From contig DASYMJ010000045.1 in assembly GCA_036009105.1 (NCBI GenBank), positions 1 through 16,768 on the forward strand: a stretch of DNA of 16,768 bases, read 5' to 3'. Under the pieces are notes generated by a model. It was not told the origin of the DNA and made no database searches. It saw only the letters and a list, made by a program, of their open reading frames with translations. Of the stretch, positions 6,483 to 13,861 are shown piece by piece. This DNA is from JAFAVZ01 sp036009105. GTDB lineage: Bacteria > Acidobacteriota > Thermoanaerobaculia > Gp7-AA8. Positions within the stretch are counted from its first letter, which is position 1, and each line of letters starts with the position of its first letter. Position numbers and translations under genes: made by a program.

Positions 6483-6851
6483 ATGGACCGTGAATGGAAC
6501 GACAGTCAGCCGATTTACCGCCAGCTTCGCGACCGCGTCGTCGCGATGATCCTCGACGGAGCGCTCAACGAAGGCGATCCGCTGCCGTCCGTGCGCAACG
6601 TCGCCGCGGAGTACCGGCTCAATCCGATCACCGTGCTGAAGGCCTACCAGGAGCTGGTGGACGAGCAGCTGGTCGAGACCAGGCGCGGCCGAGGAATGTT
6701 CATCCAGCCGGGGGCGCGGGAGCTGCTCCTCGGTGCGGAGCGGAAGAAGTTTCTGGAAGAGCAATGGCCGCGGGTGCAGGCCACCATCCAGCGTCTCGGG
6801 CTCACGCCGGAAGAGTTGCTGGCGTCCAAACCTGCGAAAAAGGGGCGCTGA
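6483..6851 (+). CDS. GntR family transcriptional regulator, YtrA type
   Basis: A 122-residue cytoplasmic repressor-type protein. The N-terminal winged HTH has the GntR signature: PIYRQLRDRVVAMILDGAL (10-28), GDPLPSVRNVAAEYRLNPITV (31-51, the recognition region), LKAYQELVDEQLVETRRGRG (52-71) and MFIQPGA. The short C-terminal tail (about 45 residues, helical) is typical of the YtrA subfamily, which has no large effector domain and usually controls an adjacent ABC transporter. That transporter follows here after a 4-bp gap. The palindrome at 6443-6464 is its likely operator. The start ATG 6483 lacks a strong Shine-Dalgarno, but the HTH begins right after it and no earlier start fits. Confidence 0.93.
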   Translation: MDREWNDSQPIYRQLRDRVVAMILDGALNEGDPLPSVRNVAAEYRLNPITVLKAYQELVDEQLVETRRGRGMFIQPGARELLLGAERKKFLEEQWPRVQATIQRLGLTPEELLASKPAKKGR

Positions 6852-6855
6852 AGCC

Positions 6856-7707
6856 ATGGCCTGCATAGAAGCGCGCGGCCTCCGCAAAGCCTTCGGCGCG
6901 ACCGTCGCCCTGGACGGCTTCGATCTCCGCGTGGAAGAGGGCCGCATCCTCGGCCTGATCGGCCCCAACGGCGCGGGCAAGACCACCGCCCTCAACGCAA
7001 TCCTCGGCCTCACTTCTCATCAGGGCGAGCTGAAGGTCCTGGGCCGCGATCCCTGGACCGAGCGCGATCAGCTCATGCGCGATGTTTCGTTCATCGCGGA
7101 CGTCGCCGTGCTGCCGCGCTGGATGCGCGTGTGGCAGGCGCTCGATTACGTCGCCGGCGTGCATCCCCGTTTCCGCCGCGAGAAGGCGGAAGCGTTTCTG
7201 GCGAAGACCTCGATCAAGCGCGGCAGCAAAGTGCGGGAGCTGTCCAAGGGGATGGTGGCCCAGCTCCATCTCGCCCTGGTCATGGCCATCGACGCGAAGC
7301 TGCTGATCCTCGACGAGCCGACCCTCGGCCTCGACATTCTCTATCGCAAGCAGTTCTACGACTCGCTGCTCAACGACTACTTCGACCGCAGCCGCACCAT
7401 CGTGGTGACCACCCATCAGGTGGAAGAGATTCAGGACGTCCTCACCGACCTGATGTTCATCAGCCGGGGCCGCATCGTCCTCGACTGCAGCATGGAGCAG
7501 TTCGAGGCGCGCTACCGCGAAGTGATGGTGCTGCCGGACAACCTCGCCGCCGCCCGCGCGCTCGCGCCGATCCACGAGCGGCAGGTGTTCGGCCGCGGCA
7601 TCCTGCTGTTCGACGGCGTCGATCGCGAACAGCTCGCCGCATTGGGTGACGTGCGCACGCCGAGCATCGCCGACCTTTTCGTCGCCGTGATGGGAGCAAC
7701 TCGATGA
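6856..7707 (+). CDS. ABC transporter ATP-binding protein (YtrB-like)
   Basis: A 283-residue ATPase. It has Walker A GPNGAGKTT (36-44), a degenerate signature LSKGMVAQLHLALVMA (129-144, with SKGM instead of SGGQ), Walker B LLILDEPTLGLD (149-160) and the switch histidine in VTTHQVEEI (H187). The SKGM signature and a C-terminal extension of some 70 residues after the core are usual for the YtrB/CcmA-type ATPases that work with GntR-YtrA regulators. The partner permease follows with an ATGA overlap (7704-7707). Export of a hydrophobic compound or peptide, or resistance to envelope stress, is the usual role; the substrate is unknown. An in-frame upstream extension overlaps the regulator and is rejected. 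Confidence 0.93.
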   Translation: MACIEARGLRKAFGATVALDGFDLRVEEGRILGLIGPNGAGKTTALNAILGLTSHQGELKVLGRDPWTERDQLMRDVSFIADVAVLPRWMRVWQALDYVAGVHPRFRREKAEAFLAKTSIKRGSKVRELSKGMVAQLHLALVMAIDAKLLILDEPTLGLDILYRKQFYDSLLNDYFDRSRTIVVTTHQVEEIQDVLTDLMFISRGRIVLDCSMEQFEARYREVMVLPDNLAAARALAPIHERQVFGRGILLFDGVDREQLAALGDVRTPSIADLFVAVMGATR

Positions 7708-8591
7708 GTACCGAATGGCAGGAGCTTCCCACGCGGCCGATGTACTGGTCGGTGCGGCGCGAGTTGTGGGAGAACCGCTCGATCTACCTGGCGCCGCTCG
7801 TCGTGGCCGCGATCGCGCTGTTCGCCTCGTCGATCAATACGCTGGCCAGCCTGCCGCGGAAGATGCGGCTGCTCTCCGCGCTCGATCCGGCGAAGCAGAG
7901 CCATGCCGTCGTGCAGCCGTTCAGCATGGTTGCGTCGGTGATCCTGCTGACCGGGTTCCTCGTCGCGGTTTTCTATTGTCTGGAGGCGCTGCAGAGCGAG
8001 CGGCGCGACCGCAGCATCCTCTTCTGGAAGTCGCTGCCGGTCTCCGATCGCACCACCGTGCTCTCCAAGGCGAGCATCCCGTTCGCCGTCATCCCGCTGC
8101 TCTGCTTCGCCATCGCCCTTGCCGTGCAGATCATTCTGCTGATGCTGAGCACCGTGGTGATGGCGGGCAGCGGTCTCAACCCGGCCATGCTGTGGGCGCG
8201 CCTGCCGCTGATCCAGATGACGCTGGTGATGTTCTACGGCCTGCTCGTGCACGTGCTCTGGTTCGCGCCGATCTACGGCTGGCTGCTGCTGCTTTCCGCC
8301 TGGACGCGGCGCATGACGTTCCTGTGGGCGGTGCTCCCGTTCGCCGCCATCCTCATCGTGGAGAGGATCGCGCTCGGCACTTCGCATTTCGCTTCCCTGC
8401 TGCGGTACCGGCTGATGGGTGCCATGACGGAGGCGTTCGCCGTCGACGCCTCCAGGGCGCCGGTCACCGCGCTTTCCCAACTCGACCCATTGAGGTTTCT
8501 GACCAGTTCCGGTCTCTGGATCGGGCTGTTGCTGGCGGCGGGATGCCTCGCTGCCGCGGTGCGGCTGCGCCGCAAACGCGAACCGATCTGA
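7704..8591 (+). CDS. ABC transporter permease
   Basis: A 295-residue integral membrane protein with about six hydrophobic segments: roughly residues 28-50, 72-95, 125-152, 168-200, 205-225 and 268-288. Between segments two and three is the stretch LEALQSERRDRSILFWKSLP (94-113), the 'ERRDRSILFWKSLPVSD' pattern seen in ABC-2 type permeases of this family and likely to contact the ATPase. It overlaps the ATPase gene by ATGA. The C-terminus is an Arg/Lys-rich cytoplasmic tail. It forms the transmembrane half of the transporter; the transported compound cannot be inferred. Confidence 0.9.
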   Translation: MSTEWQELPTRPMYWSVRRELWENRSIYLAPLVVAAIALFASSINTLASLPRKMRLLSALDPAKQSHAVVQPFSMVASVILLTGFLVAVFYCLEALQSERRDRSILFWKSLPVSDRTTVLSKASIPFAVIPLLCFAIALAVQIILLMLSTVVMAGSGLNPAMLWARLPLIQMTLVMFYGLLVHVLWFAPIYGWLLLLSAWTRRMTFLWAVLPFAAILIVERIALGTSHFASLLRYRLMGAMTEAFAVDASRAPVTALSQLDPLRFLTSSGLWIGLLLAAGCLAAAVRLRRKREPI

Positions 8592-8596
8592 AGGAG
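8591..8596 (+). promoter_or_regulatory. Strong Shine-Dalgarno AAGGAG for the DUF2306 gene
   Basis: AAGGAG starts at the last base of the permease stop codon (TGA, 8589-8591) and lies 8 bases before ATG 8605. It is one of the few strong ribosome-binding sites in the window and fixes the start of the next gene. Confidence 0.85.
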
Positions 8597-8604
8597 AACC
8601 ACCC

Positions 8605-9306
8605 ATGCCCGTCTCGCCGTTAGTGATCATTCATATCTGCGCCGCCGTGGTCGGCTTGCTGTCCGGCTACCTCTCGATGCTGCTTCGCAAAGGCTCCGGC
8701 CTGCACCAGGCGGCGGGGAACGTGTTCTTCGTCTCCATGCTCATCATGTCTTCGACCGCCGCGTACATCGCGACGTTCCTCCACCCGATCCGCATCAACA
8801 TCGTGGCCAGCCTGCTCACGTTCTACCTGGTTTCGACCGCCTGGTGGGCCGCCCGCCACAGAGACGGGCGAACCGGCTCCTTCGATGTGGGCGCACTTTT
8901 CTTTGTGTGCGCCGTCACCCTGGGCGCGCTGACGTTCGGCTTCCAGGCCGCGAGCAGCCCGAACGGGACGCTCGACCGCATGCCCGCCTTCATGTACTTC
9001 GTCTTCGGCACCGTCGCCCTGCTTCATGTGGTGTCGGACGTCCGTCTGCTCGTTCGCCGCGGCGTCACCGGCACAGGCCGCATCGTCCGCCATCTCTCGC
9101 GCATGTGCCTCGCTCTCCTCATCGCCACGATGTCTTTTTATCCGGGCCAGGCAAAGCTCTTCTCCCGGGCGGTGCGCGAAACGAACCTGCTCTTCATCCC
9201 GCACGTGCTGCTCATCGGCTCGCTGCTCTTCTGGCTGGTGCGGATGCGGTCGCGCAAGCGCCGGCCGTTGGAGATGACGCCGCTGGCCCAGGTCGGCGCG
9301 TCGTGA
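8605..9306 (+). CDS. DUF2306-like integral membrane protein
   Basis: A 233-residue polytopic membrane protein with about seven hydrophobic segments. The opening (PLVIIHICAAVVGLLSGYLS), the LRKGSGLHQAAGNVFFVSML region (27-46, matching the 'RKGxxLHRxxGxV' pattern) and the later HLSRMCLALLIATMSFYPGQ block fit the DUF2306 family. No catalytic function is established for this family; the conserved His residues may be functional. The gene follows the permease by 13 bp with a strong Shine-Dalgarno and is probably part of the same GntR-controlled operon. It ends 11 bp from the convergent desaturase gene. Confidence 0.8.
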   Translation: MPVSPLVIIHICAAVVGLLSGYLSMLLRKGSGLHQAAGNVFFVSMLIMSSTAAYIATFLHPIRINIVASLLTFYLVSTAWWAARHRDGRTGSFDVGALFFVCAVTLGALTFGFQAASSPNGTLDRMPAFMYFVFGTVALLHVVSDVRLLVRRGVTGTGRIVRHLSRMCLALLIATMSFYPGQAKLFSRAVRETNLLFIPHVLLIGSLLFWLVRMRSRKRRPLEMTPLAQVGAS

Positions 9307-9317
9307 TGGTCAGCGCG

Positions 9318-10433
9318 TCATGACGTCGATCGCGGATCGCCATTGCCGAGCGTCTTCAGCCACCGCAGGTGCGCGAGAAACGCTCCGCTGATCGTCCTGT
9401 TCTCCCGATAGGGCAGCCCGAACTCCTCGGCCGTCGACTTCACGAGCGAGGTCAGCGCCGAATAGTGGACGTGGCAGATCGTCGGGAACATGTGGTGGAT
9501 GATGTGGAGATTGAGCCCGCCGAGGATCCAGATCGTGAACGGGTGGCCGCGTGCGTAGTCGGACGTGGTGTCGAAAATGTGCTGGATGTAGTCGTTCGAA
9601 ATGCGGCCCTCCCCGTCCGCCTCCGGGTACGCCGCGTTCTCGTTGAAGTGGTTCGGCTGGAAAATCAGGGCGAGGATGAACCCCAGGATGAGGTGCATCA
9701 CGACGAAGCCGGCGATGATCGAGTACCACGGGACGTCGAGGTAGAGCAGCGGGATGACCAGGACGTACGTGAGGTAGAACGCCTTCCCGGCGAAGAGAAT
9801 CACGAGCTCGTGCAGCGGATGCTTGACGATGTCGCGGTTGCCGAAACGCCTGCAGGCCAGCCAGCGGAAGTCCTTCGTCAGCGTCCAGTCGAGGGTGGAG
9901 AGGCTGTAGATGAAGGACGCGTAGAGATGCTGATAGCGGTGGATGGGACGCCGCTCGTCGTGCGGCGAAAATCTGAAGATGCGGCCGGAGATGAGCGTCG
10001 TATCGGCGCCGCGGATGTTGACGAAGGAATGGTGCGCGCTGTTGTGCAGCAGCCGCCACATGTACGAGCTGGCGCCGACGAGATCGAAGACGCAGGCAAA
10101 GATCCGGTTGACCGTCCTGCTCTTCGAGTAGGCGCCGTGATTCGCGTCGTGCGCGATGTTGAACGCCATGTGCAGTTGCGCGAAACCGTGGACGACGTAG
10201 ACGCCGACGATGGAGAGCGCCGAGAAATGCCCGGTCATCATCCAGACCCAGGTGACGATCCACAACGCGAACCCGAGGACCGTCTTGGAGACCATCTCCA
10301 GATTCGCGTGCCGGGAGAGGCCGCGCCCGTCAAAGTACGCGTCGACCCGCTCCCCCAGCGCCCTGCTGAAATCGAGCGACACGATGCCGTGCTCGTACTT
10401 GAAGCGCCTGGTCTCGTTCGTGGGTGCATCCAT
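9318..10433 (-). CDS. Membrane fatty acid desaturase
   Basis: A 371-residue di-iron membrane desaturase that should introduce a cis double bond into an acyl chain (acyl-CoA, acyl-ACP or lipid-bound) using O2 and an electron donor. The three histidine boxes are HDANH (95-99), HNSAHH (130-135) and HIIHH (310-314). Hydrophobic hairpins lie at about 50-92 and 212-258. There is no fused cytochrome b5. The closest architectural group is the bacterial linoleoyl-CoA desaturase-like family (GGLN-x-x-x-x-HH-x-FP-x-x-CHVHY), where box three is usually QxxHH; here it is HxxHH. The gene begins 37 bp after the tmRNA 3' end on the same strand, and no separate promoter is obvious in that gap. Regiospecificity cannot be told. 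Confidence 0.92.
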   Translation of the reverse strand: MDAPTNETRRFKYEHGIVSLDFSRALGERVDAYFDGRGLSRHANLEMVSKTVLGFALWIVTWVWMMTGHFSALSIVGVYVVHGFAQLHMAFNIAHDANHGAYSKSRTVNRIFACVFDLVGASSYMWRLLHNSAHHSFVNIRGADTTLISGRIFRFSPHDERRPIHRYQHLYASFIYSLSTLDWTLTKDFRWLACRRFGNRDIVKHPLHELVILFAGKAFYLTYVLVIPLLYLDVPWYSIIAGFVVMHLILGFILALIFQPNHFNENAAYPEADGEGRISNDYIQHIFDTTSDYARGHPFTIWILGGLNLHIIHHMFPTICHVHYSALTSLVKSTAEEFGLPYRENRTISGAFLAHLRWLKTLGNGDPRSTS

Positions 10434-10470
10434 GACGGGGGGGCAGCGTGGGTCAGGACGGAAAAATCGT

Positions 10471-10826
10471 TGGTGGAGGCGGCGGGAGTCGAACCCGCGT
10501 CCGGAAACAGTGGCAGCCTGGCTCCTACATGCTTAGCTCTCCGTTTTTTCTCGTCCTCGTCCAGCCCGGAGGGCGGGGAACGAGCGAGGACCAGCCTCTG
10601 AATTGTCGGGTCGCGCGGCGAGGCGACACGCGCGTCCGTAGCTCACTTCATGGCACTCGGTCCGTCTGGCGTGAGCAACCAGCCGGCGAGCGTCGCGGGC
10701 CTAATTAGGCCGCGAGTGCGAGATCGCTGTTGTTCGCAGCTACTCAGTTTGATCGGATTTACGAGTCAATCAGCTCGGCATGCAACCACGACCCCGACAT
10801 ATCCCCGTCGAAGCCGGTGCGCCCCC
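10471..10826 (-). ncRNA. ssrA: tmRNA (SsrA), 356 nt
   Basis: tmRNA rescues ribosomes stalled on broken mRNA by acting first as alanyl-tRNA and then as template for a degradation tag. The 5' end GGGGGCG (10826-10820) pairs with CGCCTCC before the A and genome-encoded CCA (10473-10471), forming a 7-bp acceptor stem with one G:U. The T-arm reads GGGTTCGACTCCC. After the 5' half comes the conserved GCACCGGCTTCGACGGGG. The tag reading frame is at 10737-10705, its stop codon inside a hairpin (palindrome GGCCTAATTAGGCC, 10698-10711) that fits helix 5. A T-run (10466-10462) 4 bases past the CCA may aid termination. It is a one-piece tmRNA, divergent from nadC. Confidence 0.97.
10705..10737 (-). other. 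tmRNA proteolysis-tag reading frame, ANNSDLALAA
   Basis: The resume codon GCG (10737-10735) is preceded by GAGTAGCT, in the manner of the TAG-containing sequence before the E. coli resume codon. The frame encodes ANNSDLALAA and ends with TAA. The LALAA end is the ClpXP-recognised degron; the alanine carried by the tmRNA itself would precede it in the finished tag. Confidence 0.95.
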
Positions 10827-10881
10827 AGATTTTCAACGAACTGCATCCGAAAACGCCTCCCACACTGTCAGAATTTCGTGC

Positions 10882-11712
10882 ATGCTGCCTGACCGCAAAG
10901 ACATCCGCCTCCTCATCCAGCGCGCCTTCGACGAAGACCTCCCCGACATCACCAGCGAAGCCATCTTCGACCCGGCCGACCGCGGCACCGCCTCCTTCCT
11001 CATCAAAGCGAGCGGCGTCCTGGCCGGCCTGGACTTCGCCGAAGAGGTCTTCCGGATGCTCGATCCAACCGCGGAGCTGGAGCGAAAAGCGAACGATGGC
11101 GACCGCGTCGAGCCCGGCATGATCGTCGCCACGGTAAAGGCGAGCGTCATCGCGCTCCTCTCCGGCGAGCGGACCGCCCTCAACCTGATGCAGCGCGCCT
11201 CGGGCATCGCCACCGCCACCCGGCGCTACGTCGACGCCGTCGCGGGGACGCGTGCCCGCATCTACGACACGCGCAAGACGGCGCCGGGCCTCAGATTGCT
11301 CGATAAGTACGCCGTCGCGGCCGGCGGCGGCGAGAACCACCGCATCGGCCTCCACGACATGTTCCTCATCAAGAACAACCACGTCGACCGGGCCGGCTCC
11401 ATCACCGCCGCGGTCGAGCGCATCCGCAGCCGCGGGTTGCCCCAGAAGGTCATGATCGAGGTGCGCAACGCGGCCGAGCTGGACGAGGCGCTGCGGCTCG
11501 AGCCCGACTTCATCCTCCTCGACAACATGACGCCCGACCAGCTGCGCGCCTCCGTCGAGCGGACCAACGGCGCGGTCGAGCTGGAAGCCTCGGGCGGCAT
11601 CACGCTGGAGAACGTGCGAGCCGTCGCCGAGACGGGCGTCGACCGCATCTCCATCGGAGCGCTGACTCATTCCGTCACCGCGCTGGACATCTCCCTGCGC
11701 ATCGCCGGGTAG
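10882..11712 (+). CDS. nadC: Nicotinate-nucleotide pyrophosphorylase (quinolinate phosphoribosyltransferase)
   Basis: A 276-residue cytoplasmic enzyme that converts quinolinate and PRPP into nicotinate mononucleotide, CO2 and pyrophosphate, the last step of the de novo route to NaMN. Visible motifs are ERTALNLMQRASGIAT (96-111), DTRKTAPGLR (129-138, with substrate-binding R131 and K132), GGGENHRIGLHDMFLIKNNH (148-167) and EASGGITLENV near the C-terminus, all diagnostic of NadC. Length is normal. The start is ATG 10882, 55 bp from the divergent tmRNA; the frame is open further upstream but that part overlaps the tmRNA gene. nadA and nadB are not in this window. Confidence 0.96.
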   Translation: MLPDRKDIRLLIQRAFDEDLPDITSEAIFDPADRGTASFLIKASGVLAGLDFAEEVFRMLDPTAELERKANDGDRVEPGMIVATVKASVIALLSGERTALNLMQRASGIATATRRYVDAVAGTRARIYDTRKTAPGLRLLDKYAVAAGGGENHRIGLHDMFLIKNNHVDRAGSITAAVERIRSRGLPQKVMIEVRNAAELDEALRLEPDFILLDNMTPDQLRASVERTNGAVELEASGGITLENVRAVAETGVDRISIGALTHSVTALDISLRIAG

Positions 11713-11741
11713 CGGCATGCTCTTTGCGGCAGACGCGGCCG

Positions 11742-12704
11742 ATGCCACGTCCATTCACCATCGCCATCGTCGATGACGACGCGGCCATCCGCCGCCTCGT
11801 CCGCCTCTTCCTCAAGCGCGCCGGCTACGACACGCTGGAGTGCACCACCGGCGGCGAGGCGCGCGCCCAGCTCAAGTCGGCCGACTGGGACCTGGCCATC
11901 CTCGACCGGCGCCTCCCCGATCTGGACGGCGTGGTGCTGGCCAACGAGCTGAAGTCGACCCCTGCTCTCCGCGCCCGGTACATCATCATGCTCACCGGCG
12001 AAGACGAGCAGGAGGACAAGGTCGAGGGCCTCGAGCTCGGTGCCGACGACTACATCACCAAGCCGTTCCAATATCCGGAGCTGCTGGCGCGCATCCGGGC
12101 CGGCAAGCGGATCGTCGACCTGCAGACGGAGTTGATCGAGGCCAACAAGCGGCTGGAGCTGCTCTCCATCACCGACGGCCTGACCAAGCTCTACAACCAC
12201 CGCTACTTCCAGGACGAGCTGGCCCGCGCCTTCGACGAGTCGCAGCGCTACCAGCGGCCGCTCTCGCTGGCCATCATCGACATCGATTTCTTCAAGAAGG
12301 TGAACGACACCTACGGCCACGCGGTGGGCGACGAAGTGCTGCGCCAGGTCTCCGCGCTCTTCCGCGATTCCATCCGCAGCACCGACCTCGCGGCGCGCTA
12401 CGGCGGGGAGGAATTCGCGGTGATGATGCCGGAGACGGAGCTGACCGACGCGATCGCTTTCGCGGAGAAGATCCGCCAGCTGATCGAGGGTACGCCGATG
12501 CAGACCCAGGGCGGCGAGCTGCGCGCCACGGTCAGCGTCGGCGTCTCCAGCGTCCCGCACTCGCGCATCCACTACGCGAAGGAGATGGTCGTCGCCGCCG
12601 ACAAGGCGCTGTACCGGGCCAAGAAGGGCGGCCGCAACCAGGTGCAGGCCGAGAAGCGGCGGGACGTGAGCCGGCCGACCCGCAAGGAGCCGCCAGCCGC
12701 GTGA
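11742..12704 (+). CDS. PleD-like response regulator with GGDEF (diguanylate cyclase) domain
   Basis: A 320-residue cytoplasmic protein. The receiver domain (about 5-120) has the acidic pocket D11-D13, phospho-acceptor D55 in LAILDRRLPDLDG, the switch Thr in IIMLTG and the Lys of YITKPF. A helical linker (VDLQTELIEANKRLELLSIT) leads to a GGDEF domain starting at DGLTKLYNHRYF. The active-site loop is RYGGEEFAV, an active variant, and the RSTD motif five residues upstream is an intact RxxD inhibitory site, so product inhibition by c-di-GMP is expected. It should make c-di-GMP when phosphorylated. ATG 11742 is chosen over the in-frame TTG at 11724 because the receiver starts immediately after it. 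It is 29 bp after nadC. Confidence 0.95.
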   Translation: MPRPFTIAIVDDDAAIRRLVRLFLKRAGYDTLECTTGGEARAQLKSADWDLAILDRRLPDLDGVVLANELKSTPALRARYIIMLTGEDEQEDKVEGLELGADDYITKPFQYPELLARIRAGKRIVDLQTELIEANKRLELLSITDGLTKLYNHRYFQDELARAFDESQRYQRPLSLAIIDIDFFKKVNDTYGHAVGDEVLRQVSALFRDSIRSTDLAARYGGEEFAVMMPETELTDAIAFAEKIRQLIEGTPMQTQGGELRATVSVGVSSVPHSRIHYAKEMVVAADKALYRAKKGGRNQVQAEKRRDVSRPTRKEPPAA

Positions 12705-12710
12705 CGACTC

Positions 12711-13025
12711 CTAGGCCAGCTCCTTGATCGAGCGCTCCACCTCGCCGCGCAGGTTGATGACGTGCTGCTGCAGGCGGGCTTCGATGCCGTCATCGGCCTC
12801 GCCCTTCACGATCCGCTCGGCGGCCTTCTCGATCTCCGCCGACTCGGAGGAGATGCGCGCGTAGCCGTAGCTGCCGCCGGCGCCTTTGAGCTGATGGGCG
12901 AGATAGGCCAGGCGGTCCAGCGCTTCGCTGTTGCGCTCCCCGGCCAGCGCCCCTTCGATCTCGCGCACCTTCTCCTCCGCCTCGGCGAGGAACTCCCGTT
13001 TCAGTTCATCCAGTTCGTAGTCCAC
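12711..13025 (-). CDS. Free-standing Hpt (histidine phosphotransfer) domain protein
   Basis: A 104-residue helical protein with the Hpt signature AHQLKGAGGSYGYARIS (43-59); the phospho-accepting histidine is H44. The helical flanks (FLAEAEEKVREIEGALAGE and AEIEKAAERIV) complete the four-helix bundle. It would shuttle phosphoryl groups between receiver domains of kinases and response regulators. The best start is GTG 13025 (VDYELDELKREFL), after GAGA; an in-frame extension to 13220 gives low-complexity sequence overlapping the opposite gene and is rejected. It is convergent with the receiver-GGDEF gene (6 bp between the stops), which carries a receiver it could serve, though this pairing is inferred. 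Confidence 0.85.
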   Translation of the reverse strand: MDYELDELKREFLAEAEEKVREIEGALAGERNSEALDRLAYLAHQLKGAGGSYGYARISSESAEIEKAAERIVKGEADDGIEARLQQHVINLRGEVERSIKELA

Positions 13026-13092
13026 TCTCGGTCCCGCCGGGCAGTTTGCACGCCGTATGCCGGTTGGCGGGCTGTGCGATGATTCGGGACGA

Positions 13093-13731
13093 ATGTCGTC
13101 CGAAGTCCTCGTCGTTCCGCGCGCCGAGTTCTCGGTCGAGGAGCCGTGGGTGGTGCCGCCGGTCTGCGAGCCGGCCCGACTGCGCCGGGCCACGGACGGC
13201 AGCGCGCCGCGGCTGGCCACCTGCGTCGCCGCCTACTCCGATGCCGGCTGGCTGACCTTCGTCTTCTCCGCCACCGACGACCTCATCGTGGCCACCTACC
13301 GCAGCCACGACGATCCGCTGTACATGGAGGACGTGGTGGAGGTCTTCCTCGCCCCGGAGCGGCTCACCCGTTACTTCGAGCTCGAGGTCAGCCCGGCCGG
13401 GACGACGTTCGACACGCGCATCGACTCGCCGGACGGCGATCGCCGGACCATGCGCGCCGACCACGGCTGGAACTGCGCCGGCCTCTTCGCCGCTGTGCGG
13501 ACGATGACGGAGTCGAGCGGCGTGAAGACCGTCGACACGGTCATCCGGCTCCCCTTCGCCTCGCTGGGGCGGGAGCGGCCGGAACCGAACGAAACCTGGC
13601 GCGCGAATTTTTTCCGGATCGACAGGCATCCGTCAGAAGGCGACGAGTTTACGGCCTGGCAGCCGACGTTGCGCACGCCTCCCGATTTCCACGTACCGGC
13701 AGCGTTCGGCATCCTCCGTTTCGAGCGGTGA
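13093..13731 (+). CDS. CBM9/DOMON-like carbohydrate-binding family protein
   Basis: A 212-residue protein that looks like a single beta-sandwich of the family 9 carbohydrate-binding (CBM9-like) group. Indicative parts are LTFVFSATDDLIVATYRSHD, DPLYMEDVVEVFLAPERLTR (the 'LYxEDVVEVFL' strand), YFELEVSPAGTTFDTRI and ANFFRIDR near the end, followed by AAFGILRF. This fold binds sugars or other ligands; whether this copy does is unknown. There is no signal peptide or membrane segment, unlike many relatives attached to secreted enzymes. ATG 13093, after GGGACGA, is preferred to ATG 13057. The gene is divergent from the Hpt gene with a 67-bp gap. Confidence 0.72.
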   Translation: MSSEVLVVPRAEFSVEEPWVVPPVCEPARLRRATDGSAPRLATCVAAYSDAGWLTFVFSATDDLIVATYRSHDDPLYMEDVVEVFLAPERLTRYFELEVSPAGTTFDTRIDSPDGDRRTMRADHGWNCAGLFAAVRTMTESSGVKTVDTVIRLPFASLGRERPEPNETWRANFFRIDRHPSEGDEFTAWQPTLRTPPDFHVPAAFGILRFER

Positions 13732-13779
13732 AACAGCCGGGTTGCCGAGGCACAACTCCTTACGGCACATGGAATTCAT

Positions 13780-13804
13780 TTGACATTTTCTGATTTGTAA
13801 TCAG
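13780..13804 (+). promoter_or_regulatory. Consensus -35 box with adjacent inverted repeat before the PDZ gene
   Basis: TTGACA (13780-13785) is a perfect -35 hexamer in an AT-richer spot of an otherwise GC-rich region. CTGATT-TGT-AATCAG (13790-13804) is a 6-bp inverted repeat in the spacer region just after it. No good -10 stands at 16-18 bp; TAGAGT (13824-13829) is too far. The pair could be a regulated promoter or operator for the PDZ gene at 13862. Confidence 0.35.
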
Positions 13805-13861
13805 CGTCGTTCGCGTCCAAGCGTAGAGTAGCCGTCGGCCAAAGAGGAACCCCGTCTCCGC

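Noticed and set aside
9316..9325. 10-bp palindrome CGTCATGACG at the desaturase stop
   Set aside because: Short, partly coding and without a T-run; not enough to call a terminator or operator.
10471..10530. Possible separate tRNA gene from the T-arm and CCA end
   Set aside because: No anticodon or D-arm is present nearby; the T-arm and acceptor belong to the tRNA-like domain of tmRNA.
9369..10601. Plus-strand open frame of 410 codons across the desaturase and into the tmRNA
   Set aside because: The minus-strand desaturase has three histidine boxes and the tmRNA is certain; this frame has only charged low-complexity sequence.
10448..10708. Open frames inside the tmRNA gene on the plus strand
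   Set aside because: The region is a structured RNA on the minus strand with acceptor stem, tag frame and encoded CCA.
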